NCBI GenBank assembly: GCA_026413225.1
Contig: CM048591.1
Span: 6,587,001-6,651,000 of the forward strand
DNA: 64,000 nucleotides
Reading direction: 5' to 3'
Origin: Otis tarda
Taxonomy: Eukaryota > Chordata > Aves > Otidiformes > Otididae
Below are positions 12,200 through 25,461 of this stretch, piece after piece. Positions within the stretch are counted from its first letter, which is position 1. The number at the start of each line of letters is the position of its first letter. Under the pieces are notes generated by a model. The model was not told the origin of the DNA and ran no database searches. It saw nothing but the letters and a program-made list of their open reading frames with translations. A program made the position numbers and the translations under genes.

Positions 12200-14818
12200 C
12201 CTTCATGGTTGAACTTATGTCTTTCCATTTGCTACAGGGTGGCCAGGTAAGAACAAATGACTAACTTCTAGTTAGTGAAACTTAAATAACATTAATCCTT
12301 ATACATCAAACATGTTCTGTTGCACTAAATGACTGAAAGTATTTGCTTATTTACCAGATATTTCCAGAATCCAGTCGCAGTCAGCAATACATCTTGTAAA
12401 GTGCTACCCTACAGAACTGGAAATACAGGAGTCTAACCTCTGACAAACACAACAGCTTTAAGCTTAATCTTTCTTGTTATCTGCCTTTAACAGTACCAAA
12501 GCCAATCTGATTTTGTTCACTTTCTTCATTTCACCCCTTCTCAGAATGGCACCCAGCCATTTGCAACACTATTGAGTTGGAAAGAAACCAATTCAAGACT
12601 AACTGAACAAAATAGATCTGGTAAGAAGCCACCACAGAAGGTTTTTTTGTCCCCTTTTGAGCTGATCTCATCGTCTCTGATTTTACTATACGACATAGAA
12701 GATAAGAAATTTTGTAAAAATAAGATGAAAGGTAACATCAGGTTTATGTGAAAAGACTACACTACTTGTAAGACATTGACTGATTTTTATTCGCCCATGT
12801 TTCTGAAAGTTAGAAGAATCCAGAAGGTGAACTATGACCTTCTCTGCTAAGACAAAAAACAGTTGCCAGAAAATTTCAACATTTAAAAAATCTGGTTATT
12901 ATTTTTGAAAGCTAGTGTCAGAGTGAAAGTTAAGGTAAGAAGATGCTCAAACTTTCAGTGCAGAAAGCTCTCTCCAAAAAACAATAATCTCCTAAAACAG
13001 ATCAAATCTTAGTCTATTGCATAGCTTTTCTCAATTTAACTACTCCAGTGTGATAACTTTTTACAGACTGTGATTGAACCACTTTTTCATTTAAATTGCA
13101 CAAGAATGACAAGCCTGTATGGACTGTTTAGACAGTTGCAATTATACTGGTTTCCTTAGAGCACCAGTTCATTTCTCCATCTCTGATCTATGAAGGAGGA
13201 GGTCATCTTAATTTAAGAAAAACTTGTTTAAATGTAAGACTCTGCATCCTAGAGAACTTTCTACTTCTATTAATAATATCCTGTTACCCACTCTGTAAAT
13301 CTATGTTCAAAAAACATGAATGTCAACTTACCTGTACTGGCCATTGTCCTGAAGAACCTGCTATTTAAGCAAAGGAAAACTGTTTATATCTTCATATCTT
13401 ACAATCAGAGAACTGATGAGGTGATGAATGGAGTGACCATCCCATAGGCAACGTGTAGCAGAGACCTGCCTCTGCTCTCATATGCCCTGCTAGATGTGAG
13501 TCAAGGAAGCTAACAAGCACCAGCTCGTCTCTTATCTATTATCAACTATTGTTAACACTGGCAGGGTTGTGGGAACCTGTCATCAGAAAGGGACACTCAG
13601 AAGGTTTGTCCCCAAGAGTGAAGAGCAGCTTTAGCTCCTGCTCAGTAATTTAGTTCACAGGAAAGAAGTTAAATGAAAGGCGAAGTTAGAGACATGAAGC
13701 TTTCCAGTATCCAGGCTGTACACAGGCCTTGTTTGAAAGGAGTGCAGAGAGAATGAGTTTCTCCTCTCCCAGCCTTTGGAAATATTTGTCTGTCCTTACC
13801 AAGAATAACAGCAGCAGAACATATTCGTACAGTGGTCCAGGTTCATATCCTCCTTTTAATATATATTAATTAATTCAGGAGAATATCCAGATCTAGCTTG
13901 AATCTCCTTCTTTCTTCCAATCTTTCTTAATTTTTTCCTTTCCCTAAAGAAATTATTACATTTTAACATATATGGTGCTGTGCTGGAAGCTCTCCAGCAT
14001 TCTGATTTGCTTGACTAATTGTCTGCTTGGCACCAGAAGGAAGATATTTTTTTTTTTAAAAAACAGAGGAACATGGAAATAAGGTCTTTAAGCAAGAATG
14101 CTTATTTTGTACATAACCCTTTGGTGCCCGCAGCCATTATTTGCACAGAACACTAATGTTTTGTAAGCAGGTACAGAGAAGAAAGACATACTCTTGATTC
14201 TTTTTCCAGTACACTGTGGCTACTGAAGATGCTTTTGTGCTAAGACTAGAGGCAATTTCTTTCAAGAAAATTTATTCCCTGGAGTCTTATTTATGCTGGA
14301 TAATTATGCTTACAGTCATTTTAAGATAAAATTAATCACAGAATACTATCTTCTTGTAAATCTAGTGACACTTTCATTATCTCAAAACTTACAAAGACAT
14401 TTGGAAGATCCTCACAGGCACTGATGTGGGTTTAGTGTTAGATTCTCAATAAAAAGGTCTAATTGCCATCTTTACTTTTTGGAAATTTTGTCCACGTGGA
14501 TTACAGATTTGTTAAAAAAAATAAAAGGAAAAAAAGTTTGCAGAGATATGGAGGAAGGAAAAGGGGAGGCAAGGTCTTTGTTCTCAGATATGACATAGAT
14601 TGCCCTTTATACTGCTTTAAGTTAGAGAGGTAGCACGGTGAGCTGTTACTTTTATAATTAAGTAATCAGTAAATGTGTAACTCGTTTATAATATCCCGGT
14701 TGTACCGTACTTGTTAATTGATAAACACAAGAACAAGAACAGTAGCTTTAAGGTTTGGTGTTTAACATACAGTTTTGAAATTTGGAGCACAGGGATTTTT
14801 TTTTTTTTTTTGTGACTG
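12200..14818. other. Spacer, no recognised feature
   Basis: Ordinary AT-rich sequence. The only local feature is a near-duplicate of the CR1 edge at 12206-12216 (see findings). No coding frame above 65 codons, no transposon and no RNA gene is supported. Confidence 0.5.
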
Positions 14819-14960
14819 GTTCTGCCAGACCTCCTAAATGACCTTGAAGAGTCACTTAATCTTTTGTACCTTAATTTCCATCATGCCAAATGATGAGGAT
14901 AACTACAACAGGAAGGAATTATGAGGATAAATTTGTGCAGACATGTAAACTGTGTACAAA
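14819..14960 (+). mobile_element. Ancient MIR-like SINE relic
   Basis: The core AATGACCTTGAAGAGTCACT (about 14837-14856) leads into TTAATTTCCATCATGCCAAATGATGAGGATAA and then ATTATGAGGATAAAT. This order matches the MIR sense strand: '...TGTGACCTTGGGCAAGTCACTT', 'CCTCAGTTTCCTCATCTGTAAAATGGGGATAA', then 'TTGTGAGGATTAAA'. The copy is strongly diverged with no defined ends. Confidence 0.65.
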
Positions 14961-15694
14961 TGGGGGCACTGAGGACCGTGGAGTGACTGCACAGAGAGAA
15001 ATAAAAAGCATCCAATGGCAAAGGCATAGTTAACTGCTGTTTCTATGGTAGAGGGGGAAGAATCTGATGACTACCACGTCTTTCAGAGTATGCATAGACT
15101 TTGTATGCAGTGGCAATGCACTTTTTTTTCCTTTGTTTTTTTCACAGACAGTAAAGCCGCATTGCTTAGGAGGAGTCTACTATTGCCTGGATAAGGTTGA
15201 GTCTTTTTGTTATTACACAGCCAAGGTCAAGTAACTCATGCCATCATGAAAAGATATTTCCATTGTGTAGCATTGCCTTCTTATGATCTGTGACAGGAAA
15301 AAAAAAAGGAGAAAAAACTATGGTGAAACAATGTGCTTGCTCTGTTGTCTTACCTAAAAAAAGACACAGCTGAATTCAGCGAGGGCAGAGCTTGCTCCTG
15401 CTAAAACCTGTTGAGCTCATTTACTGTTTCAGACAGTGCTGAGGAGGAAAGGGATGGCAGCAATGGTCAGTGGTATGCAAGAGACGGGATTAAATTATGA
15501 ATAGAGTTTAAATGCTTTGAGTAAACACTCAAAGCGGTAGACTGTGATTCCAGTAACCTAATTCACCTCACCAGGCCAGAGTCCTCCTCACGATCCCTCC
15601 TCACTTCCCAGCAGTGTGGCGCGTGATCTGCAGCCTGCATACTTATCAGGAATATACCTGACGTGACAGTGTGGACTCTATCAATAAAATATGA

Positions 15695-15770
15695 CATTAT
15701 TATTACTTACTATTTTTATTATTATTTTTATTTTGATAATTGCTGTTTGTTGTTGTTGCTGTTATTTTTT
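15695..15770. repeat. TTA/TTG-rich low-complexity stretch
   Basis: Runs of ATTATT, TATTTTTATT and TGTTGTTGTTG form an imperfect trinucleotide-rich tract. Confidence 0.75.
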
Positions 15771-16339
15771 AGCACCCAAAATCTCTCATGTGGCTGAGGT
15801 CTGAACGTGTTGTATGAACATGAATGAGATGTATGAACACTTAAAAATATAGCAACACTTTCCTGCCACTGAAAATACTGGTAAGACTTGCCTTTTTATT
15901 AGATTTCTGATCTTTCTGGTTGACATAAAAACACCACAATAACAGCCTTTCTCAGTATATCTTAGCAATTTCTTTTCCATCCTGGCTAGAACCAAGAGAT
16001 ACAATAAAATAGAAAACATCTGAGAAAAATAAAAGGTAACTGAATATTTCACAACTCTTAAAGGTGTTCGTTCAAAGTTAGGTACTTCAGAACACACAAA
16101 GGCTCTAGGGGGAAGAGAGGATGTTTGTATACTTGCTTTCTATATATTAGTAAAAATTACCTTGGAAATGGCTAGCTTCTATTGTTTGTTTTACGTGACT
16201 GTCACTTGCATTGTGAGGTCACTAATGCAGCTAACAGATGGTGGAGCAGGGCTAACAGCCATGAGGGATAGTTTACTAACAAAAGAGGAAATGATTTTCA
16301 GGATTTCCCTTGCATATTGCAGGCTTTTTTAATTTTTTT

Positions 16340-16368
16340 CTTTCTTTCTTTCTTTCTTTCTTTTTTCC
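16340..16368. repeat. (CTTT)n microsatellite
   Basis: About six consecutive CTTT units flanked by T-rich sequence. Confidence 0.9.
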
Positions 16369-19300
16369 TTTTGAACAGATCTCATCTCCTTGGCCTCAGT
16401 TTCACAGCATTTTGTTTGTGGATGAGGATATGTCCAACACTGGTAACAAATCTGTTTTACTTTCTCCCCCTCGGATTGTATTAGGGTTATAGCTTTGGAA
16501 AGCAAGTAACACCAGCTGGGTTATCTATGTCACTTGTACCTCGAGTGGCTCGGGGCGTTATTATGGGAAGACATTTATGAATCTCTGAATTGTTGTCAGT
16601 CTTAGTTCCTGACAAAACACCATTTCGTTGCCTTATTTAGCAGGTGTGGCATTGAAACACAACAAAAGCTCTCTAAAAGAAGATATTGCTAATGACCTTA
16701 AGATTTAATCTGCTAGATAGAATACTGGGTCTTATGGCAGAGTGTCTCAGCAAGCTTCCAAAAGCTGTGCTGCTGGTAGCATAAGGACACAATAAAGAAG
16801 GCGGTCAGAGCAGCCATTTTGCATCTAGCATTAGCTTGCAGGCTGTTTTGACTGCAACAAGTTTTGTCACAAGATGAGGAGTCTACTCTTTAAAAAATGT
16901 CTGTTGAGATGTTATGACTTCCTCTTACATTGCGACTGTAGAAACTCATCCAGGCCTAATTCTGTAGCCCATATCAAATGGACAAGAACTTGTGCATATG
17001 CCGGACTTTTGAGCTTATAAAATCTACAAAGCATTGAGCAACATACCACGAAAGAGTGAAGCTGATAATTACTTGAATGAGAGGACATTTACGCACATAG
17101 GGAAATTCATTACTGAAGTGAGGTGTCAGTCATTAACTGTGCTTTTTCCTAAAGTTTCTAAGTTCACATCCCCTCTTTGCTTCTTAAAAAAAACTTTCCT
17201 GGAGGTGAAGCTGAGCCTTGCCAGACTATACTGATGTCAAGTATGAGATGTACTCCTCATCACTGAACATGCCATGCAGCTTTATATTACATCTGCATCA
17301 GCATAGAAATAATGCATGACTTCATTAGTTATGTAGATTAATGACTGACTCACTCTAGTGGGCTTCTGTAGAGGACTTCGTACCTCACCTGTTCGTAAAG
17401 CAGCAAAAAAATTTACAATGTACACTTCTAGATGTCCTTCATCAGAAATAATTTGCTTTGTATGGAAGACTCCATCTGAATATTATTTGATGCATCCAGT
17501 GTGAATGCTCAGTCGTTATTTATTATACCAAGTTCAGCACTGTTGTAGGTGATGTCTAACCCCATTACAGGTCCTCAGAGGTAACAGCATACTCTTTCAT
17601 ATACTTACGACTATGAAGAAACATGAAAGTTATAAAAAGTGCCTCCTCAGGAGGAAGTGCCTGTTTTGCCTTATGGCACTGTCGAAATAGCTCAGGCAGT
17701 ATTAACTCACCAGAAAAGCAGGAGCTGATTCTTGGTATTTGGAATGTTGGATTTTAACAGTATGTTTCTATGAGGCCACGGGTAGGTATGTAGATTTGAC
17801 TGCATCTCTGTCTACCAAAGAAAGAATAAAATACTTCATTTCATGAAGGACTGGGAGACCCAGGTCAGGAACTTCGCTCTCAGTCTTTACCCAAACAGAA
17901 TGATGACAGGGGAATAAAAAAAAAAAAAATGTATCACACCTTTTTTTTTTTTTTCTGGATAAAAGGGTTTACTTTTTAGTTCAAAGTATCATTATGCTCA
18001 ATAGCCTCAGGCAAGGCTTTCATAAAAAATATGCATGTGTAGAATTTGCAATGATATGAGTAGCATCTGAACATGTTCCAAATTGCATTGTAATTAAATT
18101 TGGTGCCAGAAGCCCAGTGCTTCAGAGCACCAGTATTCTCAGTGTCACCCACAAAAGCCAGCAAACATCTACTCATTTTTGACTTACCTAGCTGCCATCT
18201 CACTCTCAGGTGTATTTTGCCAAGGAAACAGTATGCCAGCAACTCAGCAGTTTTAGCATGGAAGATGTCATAAGTTGCCACTTACAATGGAGACAAAGAA
18301 TCCTCAGATCATTATGAATACAATAAGAGCGCTAGTACACCATGGAGCCAGGCATCATTCCGAAGGATAGAAAAATAAATACTTAAAAGAAGAAAATATT
18401 TTGTCTTGTTTATCTTTTCATATGCCCTAGCCAGCAGTAACATTCAGGAATACCACAAATACCCGAAAACTTGGACACCCTAAATCCTCTGACTAAGCAG
18501 TCCACATGCAGAAGGGAAGACTATGGTTTCAGGAAATACTAACAAATTTTTTTTAAATTTTAAATTATGGTGAAATTATTACTATTGTTATTGCTTTTCT
18601 AGAAAGTAAAAACAGAAAAAGAAAGTATACTACAATAAAAAATCAGATTATTATGAAGCAGGCATGATAACTGCATATCTTTTTGGTTTGTTGTTTGATT
18701 TCACTGACAGATGAAAAAATGCAAACAAGTGTTTCCTACGAAAAAAAAATCTGAGAGCTCAGTTGTTTAAAAAATATTTTGATGAAAAATCTCTAACCAG
18801 ATGAAGAGCCTACAATTTTAGTGATATATTTAGTACTTTCAAATCTCCTCCCTAAAAACATATTTTCTGTTCCCATCTGTATGCAAAGGTATGCATTGGA
18901 GAATGAAGCATCACTACATCGTATACATAAAATAAATGAAATAGCAAGTCCATATTTAATATGTATTTGAAGGAGGCACAATTCAAGCTCTAAAGACTAA
19001 ACCTATGTTGATAAACTAAACAGAGTCAAAAAATAGTTTTAAGCACTGGCATGTTGTCATCCATACTAATTGTTCTCTTGCTCATGGCACAGATTTGGCT
19101 AGTGCTGAAGAGTGCTCTCCCAGGCAGTCCCTAAACAGGAGTTCAAAGGCAGAAAGAGATTGTTCCCAGGAGGCAGCATGGGCAAAGCCACCCTGTTTTA
19201 GAGTGGGCGCAGAAGAGCAAGAATGTTCAGTGGTAAGTCCTCAATACAAGACAATTGGTCCTGATTCTGATCCTTTCCAGTTTACAGTTGCCATAGGGAC

Positions 19301-22300
19301 AATGATTTTGAGTCCAGCCATGCCATGAACGGCCAAGAATTGTGCTGGTTCTTACAGAGATGAGACAACACCTGTCAGGAGGCAATATATCAGTCCTGGT
19401 GCAAAACTGAGATCCTAAATATGTGCAGTATCAACTGACAGCAAGACATCTAGCCCCTAGTAGTCTCACAGTTGTCACCATGAGCCCACTCTGCCCTGTC
19501 ACCATGTGTGACCTGACCTCATACAGCCCCTCCACTCTCTATGCTGCTTCTTCGCATTGCAACGCTGCTGTCCTCCCCAGGAATCAACCAGTGACTGCAC
19601 TCCTATTTCTATTCGTTTAGTTAAACCACTGCATATCCTCCTGCATATCATCTTGTAGATACTCCTCTTTGCTGCTGAAGATTACTAATTTGTTCAATGA
19701 GTGTAAACCCAAATCTTTAGTGAAGTTTAACATTGACTTATTTCAGAAGGAATCTATTCCTGGCTGATTTCAGAAGAAAGTTTCATTAAAATTAATATAT
19801 TTGACTTTGCAGCATTTTGCATTAGTTCAACCAATTTGTGTTCAAATTAGACCTGAAATTAAAGCATAATATTTTTTTTAAGTGCTTATCAACAGGAGTA
19901 TGAATACCAACATTTTGTCTTGGACACTCAACATCCTTCTGAGCTGGGATCCATGTTCAGGACAGGACTGAGCTGTAGAATGCTCAGTTGCAGAAAACTT
20001 TTCAAACTTAATCATAAATGAACTTCAGAAAATTAGTAAAGGGAGATTATATTTTTTACATCAGTAAACTGGCAAAGTTCAGTCTCTGTCGGGTGTCTCT
20101 ATTTAAGCCAAAACTACCAAAAATCTCTGAAAAAAAACCATTAAAAGTCAAGAGTAGAGTTTAAAATTAGAAGTTATATCCTAACTGCCCATTTTCCTAT
20201 GGACTTTTAGTCTCTGATCCTCAGTATAACATTTTGGTACTAGTTGTGTGTTCAGTGTCTGGACTGGACTGGTTTTTGTGAATTGTTCTCTTATCGTCTC
20301 TGATCTTGTCTCTCACTCCCAGCTCCAAAATAAGACCACATTTCTTTCCAATTGTTTCTGCTGTTGTTACTGTTAACATTTTTTCTCGTCAAACAATATC
20401 AAGGAATGTCTGCAAAATCAATGTTTAATAAGTTACAGTAATGTTTTCAATTTCCTGTCATCTGCTTTAATGTACATGTGTACCTTGTCATTTCTCATCA
20501 CTTTCTAAATCCATCTTGTTATCAGCAAGGTATAACTTAATGTACGGCTAACTCTTTCCTAGGTGACCTTAAAGCATACACTACTGGGGATGCTTTGTAG
20601 AAGAGTCATTCTTTCTTTGCAGTGAAGGTGACAGAGGGAAGAGCTTGGAAGTAGCAGCACAAAACTTCAGCAAGGACTTTTGCACTTGGGTAAATGTCCT
20701 GGAAAGAAAGAGAGAGGAAAAAAAAAAAAAAAAAGACAATTTGAGCAGAAGAAAGTCATTATGTCTGCAACTGTGTGACCACTGTGTATCAAAAGAGACT
20801 TTTTCGTTGCTTCTCTGTGGCAAAAGCAGAGTCCTAAACCTGAATCAGACTAGGTCTCATGGCAGTGTCCGAGGATCTCACCTTTAACATTTATTACTAT
20901 TACTTTGCTATACAATTTTATCTTCAGTGACCTAAGTGATTGACAGAAAATATGAAGAAATGAGGCTGTCATGATTTAATTCAGTGCTTCCTCTTTGCAA
21001 ACACTTTAACAAGTTACTCAATATAGCAGAAGCCAGAGGAGGCATACAAAAGTAGAGGATGCAAGACTGCATTGCTACGGTGCAAAGAGAAAGAGGTAAG
21101 GAAAGTAGCAGGAGGGAAAACAAATTAAGAGGGATCTCACTGTCTGGGGATTAATCCAGTCATCTATTCACATGCAAACAGTTCAGTCCTATTTGGATAT
21201 CACAATGATGTCAATTCCCTTATACCAGTGGAAGTTTGCTGTGGAGAGTAACTATAAAACCAGAATGAGTAACACAGGGCTGCAGACCTCTTGAACAAGA
21301 GTCCTTGGCTCAAGTCTCCACCGTTTGAATGTTTCATAGGTTGGTCGCTGCAAGTCATTAAATCTCACCAGACCCAACAGGATGGCCTATAAAGCAGGAT
21401 GGGGCCATCTAAACGGTCATGCTGGCACTCAGCCCATAGTCTTATTTTTCTAGAGATTCTACCCGACATTTTTTACTCTTGGTTGTGCTTCCCTTTTTTC
21501 TTGTTCTTTTTAATAGCTTTAAATATAATTGCTGGAGCATGCAAATGTCTCCCTACCCAGCTGCATTTAAAGTCTTAGGTCAGCCTTTTTGCGTGCATAG
21601 AAGTCTCCAGACCTAGATTTAGCGAGTACCTTGGGAGATGGAAGAGGCAGAGAAGTAGTGAATCTGGGAACAAGGGCCAACCTACTCATCCCAGTCCTGA
21701 AGACACTGAAAAGACTGTGAAGTCCCACGTAGATTTCTGCATTCAATTCATTACCAGTTGGTACTTAGAGATAACATTATGGAAGTTTTTGTTTCTCCAC
21801 TTGGCTTTAATTGCCTTCCTTATTAGGATTTATCTTTCTGATATGGCAAAATATTATTTCAATAGATACTGCAATGTTATGCAAGAGGAGTCGAAAACTG
21901 TTTCCCATAGAACATTATTAATGAATGTTTACCAGTTTCAATGCAAGTAATTTAAAGGGCTCAGAAGATACCTTTTTTTGAGAGTTCAATTCAATGCGAT
22001 AGATGTTTAGTTTAAAATAAACTAAGCTTCATGTTTGGAGGTTGGTTTTTTTTTTTCTTTTTCCCTTCCTCTGGAATATATGAAACTGTTCTTCAAATGC
22101 TAACTAATCTAACCAATTTTGTATTGAATCATGAATGCATTTTAATTCACTATTCAAACTGTTGTAGCAATGAGTATTTCTGCATTCCTAGCAATATGTT
22201 AAAAGAGCGCTTTTTGCTGCTAAAAAAAAAAAATACTTCTGCAATTTCTTTATACAGTCTGATTAAAATCCAATTAATTACAAACACAATTAAACCTTTC

Positions 22301-22509
22301 TACCACAGTTTGCAGAAGAGGGCTGATGGAAGTAAAGTTGTCAATCAAAGATCCAATAGGGAGTAGTAACTTGTTATCTCCATAACTTTCAGCCAGTAAA
22401 AATGTGAAGCTAAAAAACGACATTAACAGTGTATTGCCATATGCAAGTTTATTAGGAAATATCTCACTTCTTTGATTGTTGTTCTGCTTATCATCAGATC
22501 AATACAATT

Positions 22510-22565
22510 TTGTTTATATGGCACCTTTCCTGACAAAGTCATCCCAAGGCATTTCACAATAATAA
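22510..22565 (+). mobile_element. Possible tail of an ancient SINE/LINE
   Basis: TTTATATGGCACCTTTCC followed by CATCCCAAGGCATTTCACAA resembles the 'TATATAGCACCTTTCAT...ATCCCAAAGCGCTTTACAAA' tail shared by several old tetrapod SINEs and LINEs. The match is short and diverged, so the family is left open. Confidence 0.35.
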
Positions 22566-23698
22566 ATATACATATAATAAAAAGGCAGTTAAAAACACAA
22601 TAAAAGGCAAATTAAACATTAATGTACAATCCAATCTTATTGCAAAATCAGCACTGCCAAAGAACAATTTGATGGCACCCAAACTTTTTAAAAATTCTCG
22701 TTTTATTGGTATTTTGAAATTTTGTAAAACCAATAAAATACATAACCATAATAAATAATAAGTAAAGAATATGCACAATATACATCAGAATTCCCCCCAG
22801 TCCTGATTGCCAACTCGCATAAATCAGCATTGCCTTGCTGACTTCCATGAAACTACAGCTAATAACACTTACTGGAGACTGGGTCCATCACACACTGACT
22901 TAAAATCTAAAAAGCAGATTATCCTTCCTATCATACAGAGATTCGGTGGCAATGTTGGTTGCAAAGGGGTTATGTCTTTGTTTGTTTGCTAGCATCACTG
23001 AAAGTTCCCTGGAGGGTGTCTGTGGAACTTCTGTAGAGGACAGAAAGTAGGAGTAAACTTAATTTTTATGGGACGAGCTAGTTTTTAGAGCATTTCTGCA
23101 TGCTCAGTTTTCTTCTCCATCTACAAACAACTACATCTGAGCAAACTCATGTCTTTGGATAATAGCATACTAGTCTAATTACTCCTCTATAAACTATGAA
23201 GGCATAAGTGTAGCATGAGGCAGGAAAAAAATAGTGTGAAAGGAAGCAACTCTCTATCATCTTTCTTGGAGATGATGTGCTGGGAAGAAAAGACATAGCC
23301 TGGAATAAACTTAGTTTGAGATACTACAGAAAATGCCATGACCAAATTAATAACACATGCACAGTCTCAAATGATTAACATCTCCTTTACTGTCTTAACC
23401 AGTCTTGCATGCATGTAGCATGAGTCCCCCTGTAAATGCCCCAATTTAAGTAATACTAGGAATAAAATAGGTGCTACCTTCATCTGGTGCCAGTTGACTG
23501 CTACAATGAAAACAGGAGGGGATCATGAAGCTTGAATGTCCATAAACTGATATGGCAGAGGTTTTTAAAATAATGGTTCCCTTGTGCCTGGGACCCAACA
23601 CAGCATCCAAACTGCTTTGGGGCTATCTCTAAGCTTGTCTTAAGTTTGCCGAAGTGGTGTAGGCATCTCAGATTTACAACAGGTGAAGCCCAAGTGAG
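22566..23698. other. Spacer, nothing recognised
   Basis: AT-rich sequence up to the CR1 3' end. Small overlapping frames at 22554-22992 have no supporting features. Confidence 0.5.
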
Positions 23699-25036
23699 TC
23701 ACAGAATCGTAGAATCATTAGGGTTGGAAGGGAAAGGTCATCCAGTCCAACTCCCCTGCAAGAAGCAGGGACACCTCCAACCAGATCAGGTTGCTCAGAG
23801 CCCCATCCAACTTGGCCTTGAATGTTTCCAGGGCTGGGGCATCCACCACTTCTCTGGGCAACCTGTTTTATTGTTTCACCATTCTCACTGTAAAAAATTC
23901 CATCCTTATGTCTAGTCCAAATATACTCTCTCTTAGATTAAAATCATTGCCCTTTGTCCTATGGCAACAGGTTCTTCTAAAAATTTTGTCCTCTTCTTTC
24001 TTGTAAGTCCCCTTTGAGTAGTGAAATACTGCAATAAGGTCTCCCCAGAGCTTTCTCTTCTCCAGGCTGAACAGCCCCTCCTCCCAACTTGTCTTCATAG
24101 GATAGGTGTTCTAATCCTCTGAACATTTTTGTCTCCATCCTCTGGACCCGCTCGAACAGATTCATGCCTTTCCTGTGCTGACGGCTCTGGAACTGGATGC
24201 AGTACTCCAGGTAGGGTCTCACCAGAGCAGAGCAGAGGGGCAGAATCACTTCCCTTGACCTGCTGGTCATGCCATTGGCTTTCTGGGCTATAAGAGCACA
24301 TTGTCGACTCATGTCCAGCTTTTCATCCACCAGTACCCTCCAGTCCTTCTCAGCAAGACTGCTCTCAGTCCCTTCATCCCTCAGCCTAGAGGAAGAATCC
24401 CCTAATACCAGGGGTTACTCCAAACAATGTGCAGGACCTTGTACTTGGCCTTGTTGAACCGCAAGAGGTTCACATGGGCCCACTTCTCAAGCTTGTCCAA
24501 GTTCCTCTGGATGTCATCCCACCCCTCAGGTGCGTCAACTCAGCTTGGTATCATCTGCAGACTTGCTGAGGGTGTATTTGATGTCACTGTCTACGTCATT
24601 GGTGAATTTGTTAAACAGTACTGGCCCCAGTATGAACCCTTGAGGGACACCACAAATCACTGATCTCCATTTGGACACTGAGCCATTGACCACTACCCTC
24701 TGGATGTGACCATCCAACCAATTCCTATTCCACTGAACAGTGCATTCATCAAATCCATATCTCTCCAATTTAGAGAGAGGAATGTTGTGTGGGACTGTAC
24801 CAAAGACTTTACAGAAGTCCAGATAGATGACATCTGTAGCTCTTCCCTAGTCCACTGAAGTAGTCATTCCATCATAGAAGGCCACTAAGTTGGTCATGCA
24901 AGAATTACCTTTGGTGAAGCCATGCTGGCTGTCTCAAATCACCTTCTTATCCTCAATGTGCATTAGCATTAACTTCTAGGAAGATCTGCTCCATAATCTT
25001 CCCAGGCACAGAGATGAGGCTGACAGGTCGGTAGTT
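23699..25036 (-). mobile_element. CR1 LINE, older copy, ~1.3 kb
   Basis: Antisense CR1 beginning with the 3' end (TCACAGAATCGTAGAATCAT at the left edge) and continuing through the 3' UTR, RT C-terminus, RT core and part of the RT N-terminal half. Homology stops after TGACAGGTCGGTAGTT at 25036. It is the longest CR1 here and more diverged than the 8394 and 11398 copies, with the coding region split into several frames. Only a TATGATTCT-poor terminal octamer region remains, again pointing to greater age. Confidence 0.93.
23868..24780 (-). pseudogene. Decayed CR1 reverse transcriptase
   Basis: Minus-strand frames at 24768-24535, 24330-23977 and 24098-23868 tile a CR1 RT. The first carries the RT block [20 protein letters not shown] and then SKSADDTK, where the FADD-type catalytic box reads SADD: both aspartates are kept and the first residue is changed. 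The second carries [20 protein letters not shown]. Frameshifts separate the three pieces, so no functional product is possible. Codons upstream continue to 25036 in other frames. Confidence 0.88.
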
Positions 25037-25461
25037 AATTCCACAGACTTAATCCTACTAGAATAGTTAAAGTGTAACATCAGTAAAGTAGTTGGGCTAG
25101 ATATTATTATCTCCAAAGACAAATATATTTGGACAAGGAGAGATTGAATGAACTACTCCCGTCTTCTGAATCTAAAATAACTTTGACTGGCAAGGTACAC
25201 ACCAAGAACTTAGAAGTGGCACTTCTGGAGAAGTGGCATTTCTACTGAAATCTTTCAATGTGTACTTCAAAATGAGATGAACAAAATATGAGATGACCCG
25301 GATCCTTCTGTACAAAGTCTAAATCACAGAATAGATACATTTCTGGGAGTAATATAATTCTAAGAGTCTGGATCACTTGCCAGCAGGACTTTAAAGCAAT
25401 AACGTTTTTTCAGAAGAAGTGTACTAAAAGGACTAGTAAATAACTAGGTTACTGAAAATTG
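25037..25461. other. Spacer between CR1 and solo LTR
   Basis: About 425 bp without recognised features. Confidence 0.5.

Larger units (their letters stand above)
14961..22509. other. Long spacer with simple repeats only
   Basis: No gene is seen over 7.5 kb. It contains a TTA/TTG-rich low-complexity stretch (15695-15770), a (CTTT)n run (16340-16368), and facing A and T tracts at about 17917-17955. Short open frames (up to 111 codons) show no motifs or splice context. Confidence 0.5.

Noticed and set aside
11740..12264. Plus-strand 174-codon frame rich in Pro, Leu and Gln
   Set aside because: It is the antisense of the CR1 ORF2 fragment at 11500-12199; the conserved RT blocks are on the minus strand.
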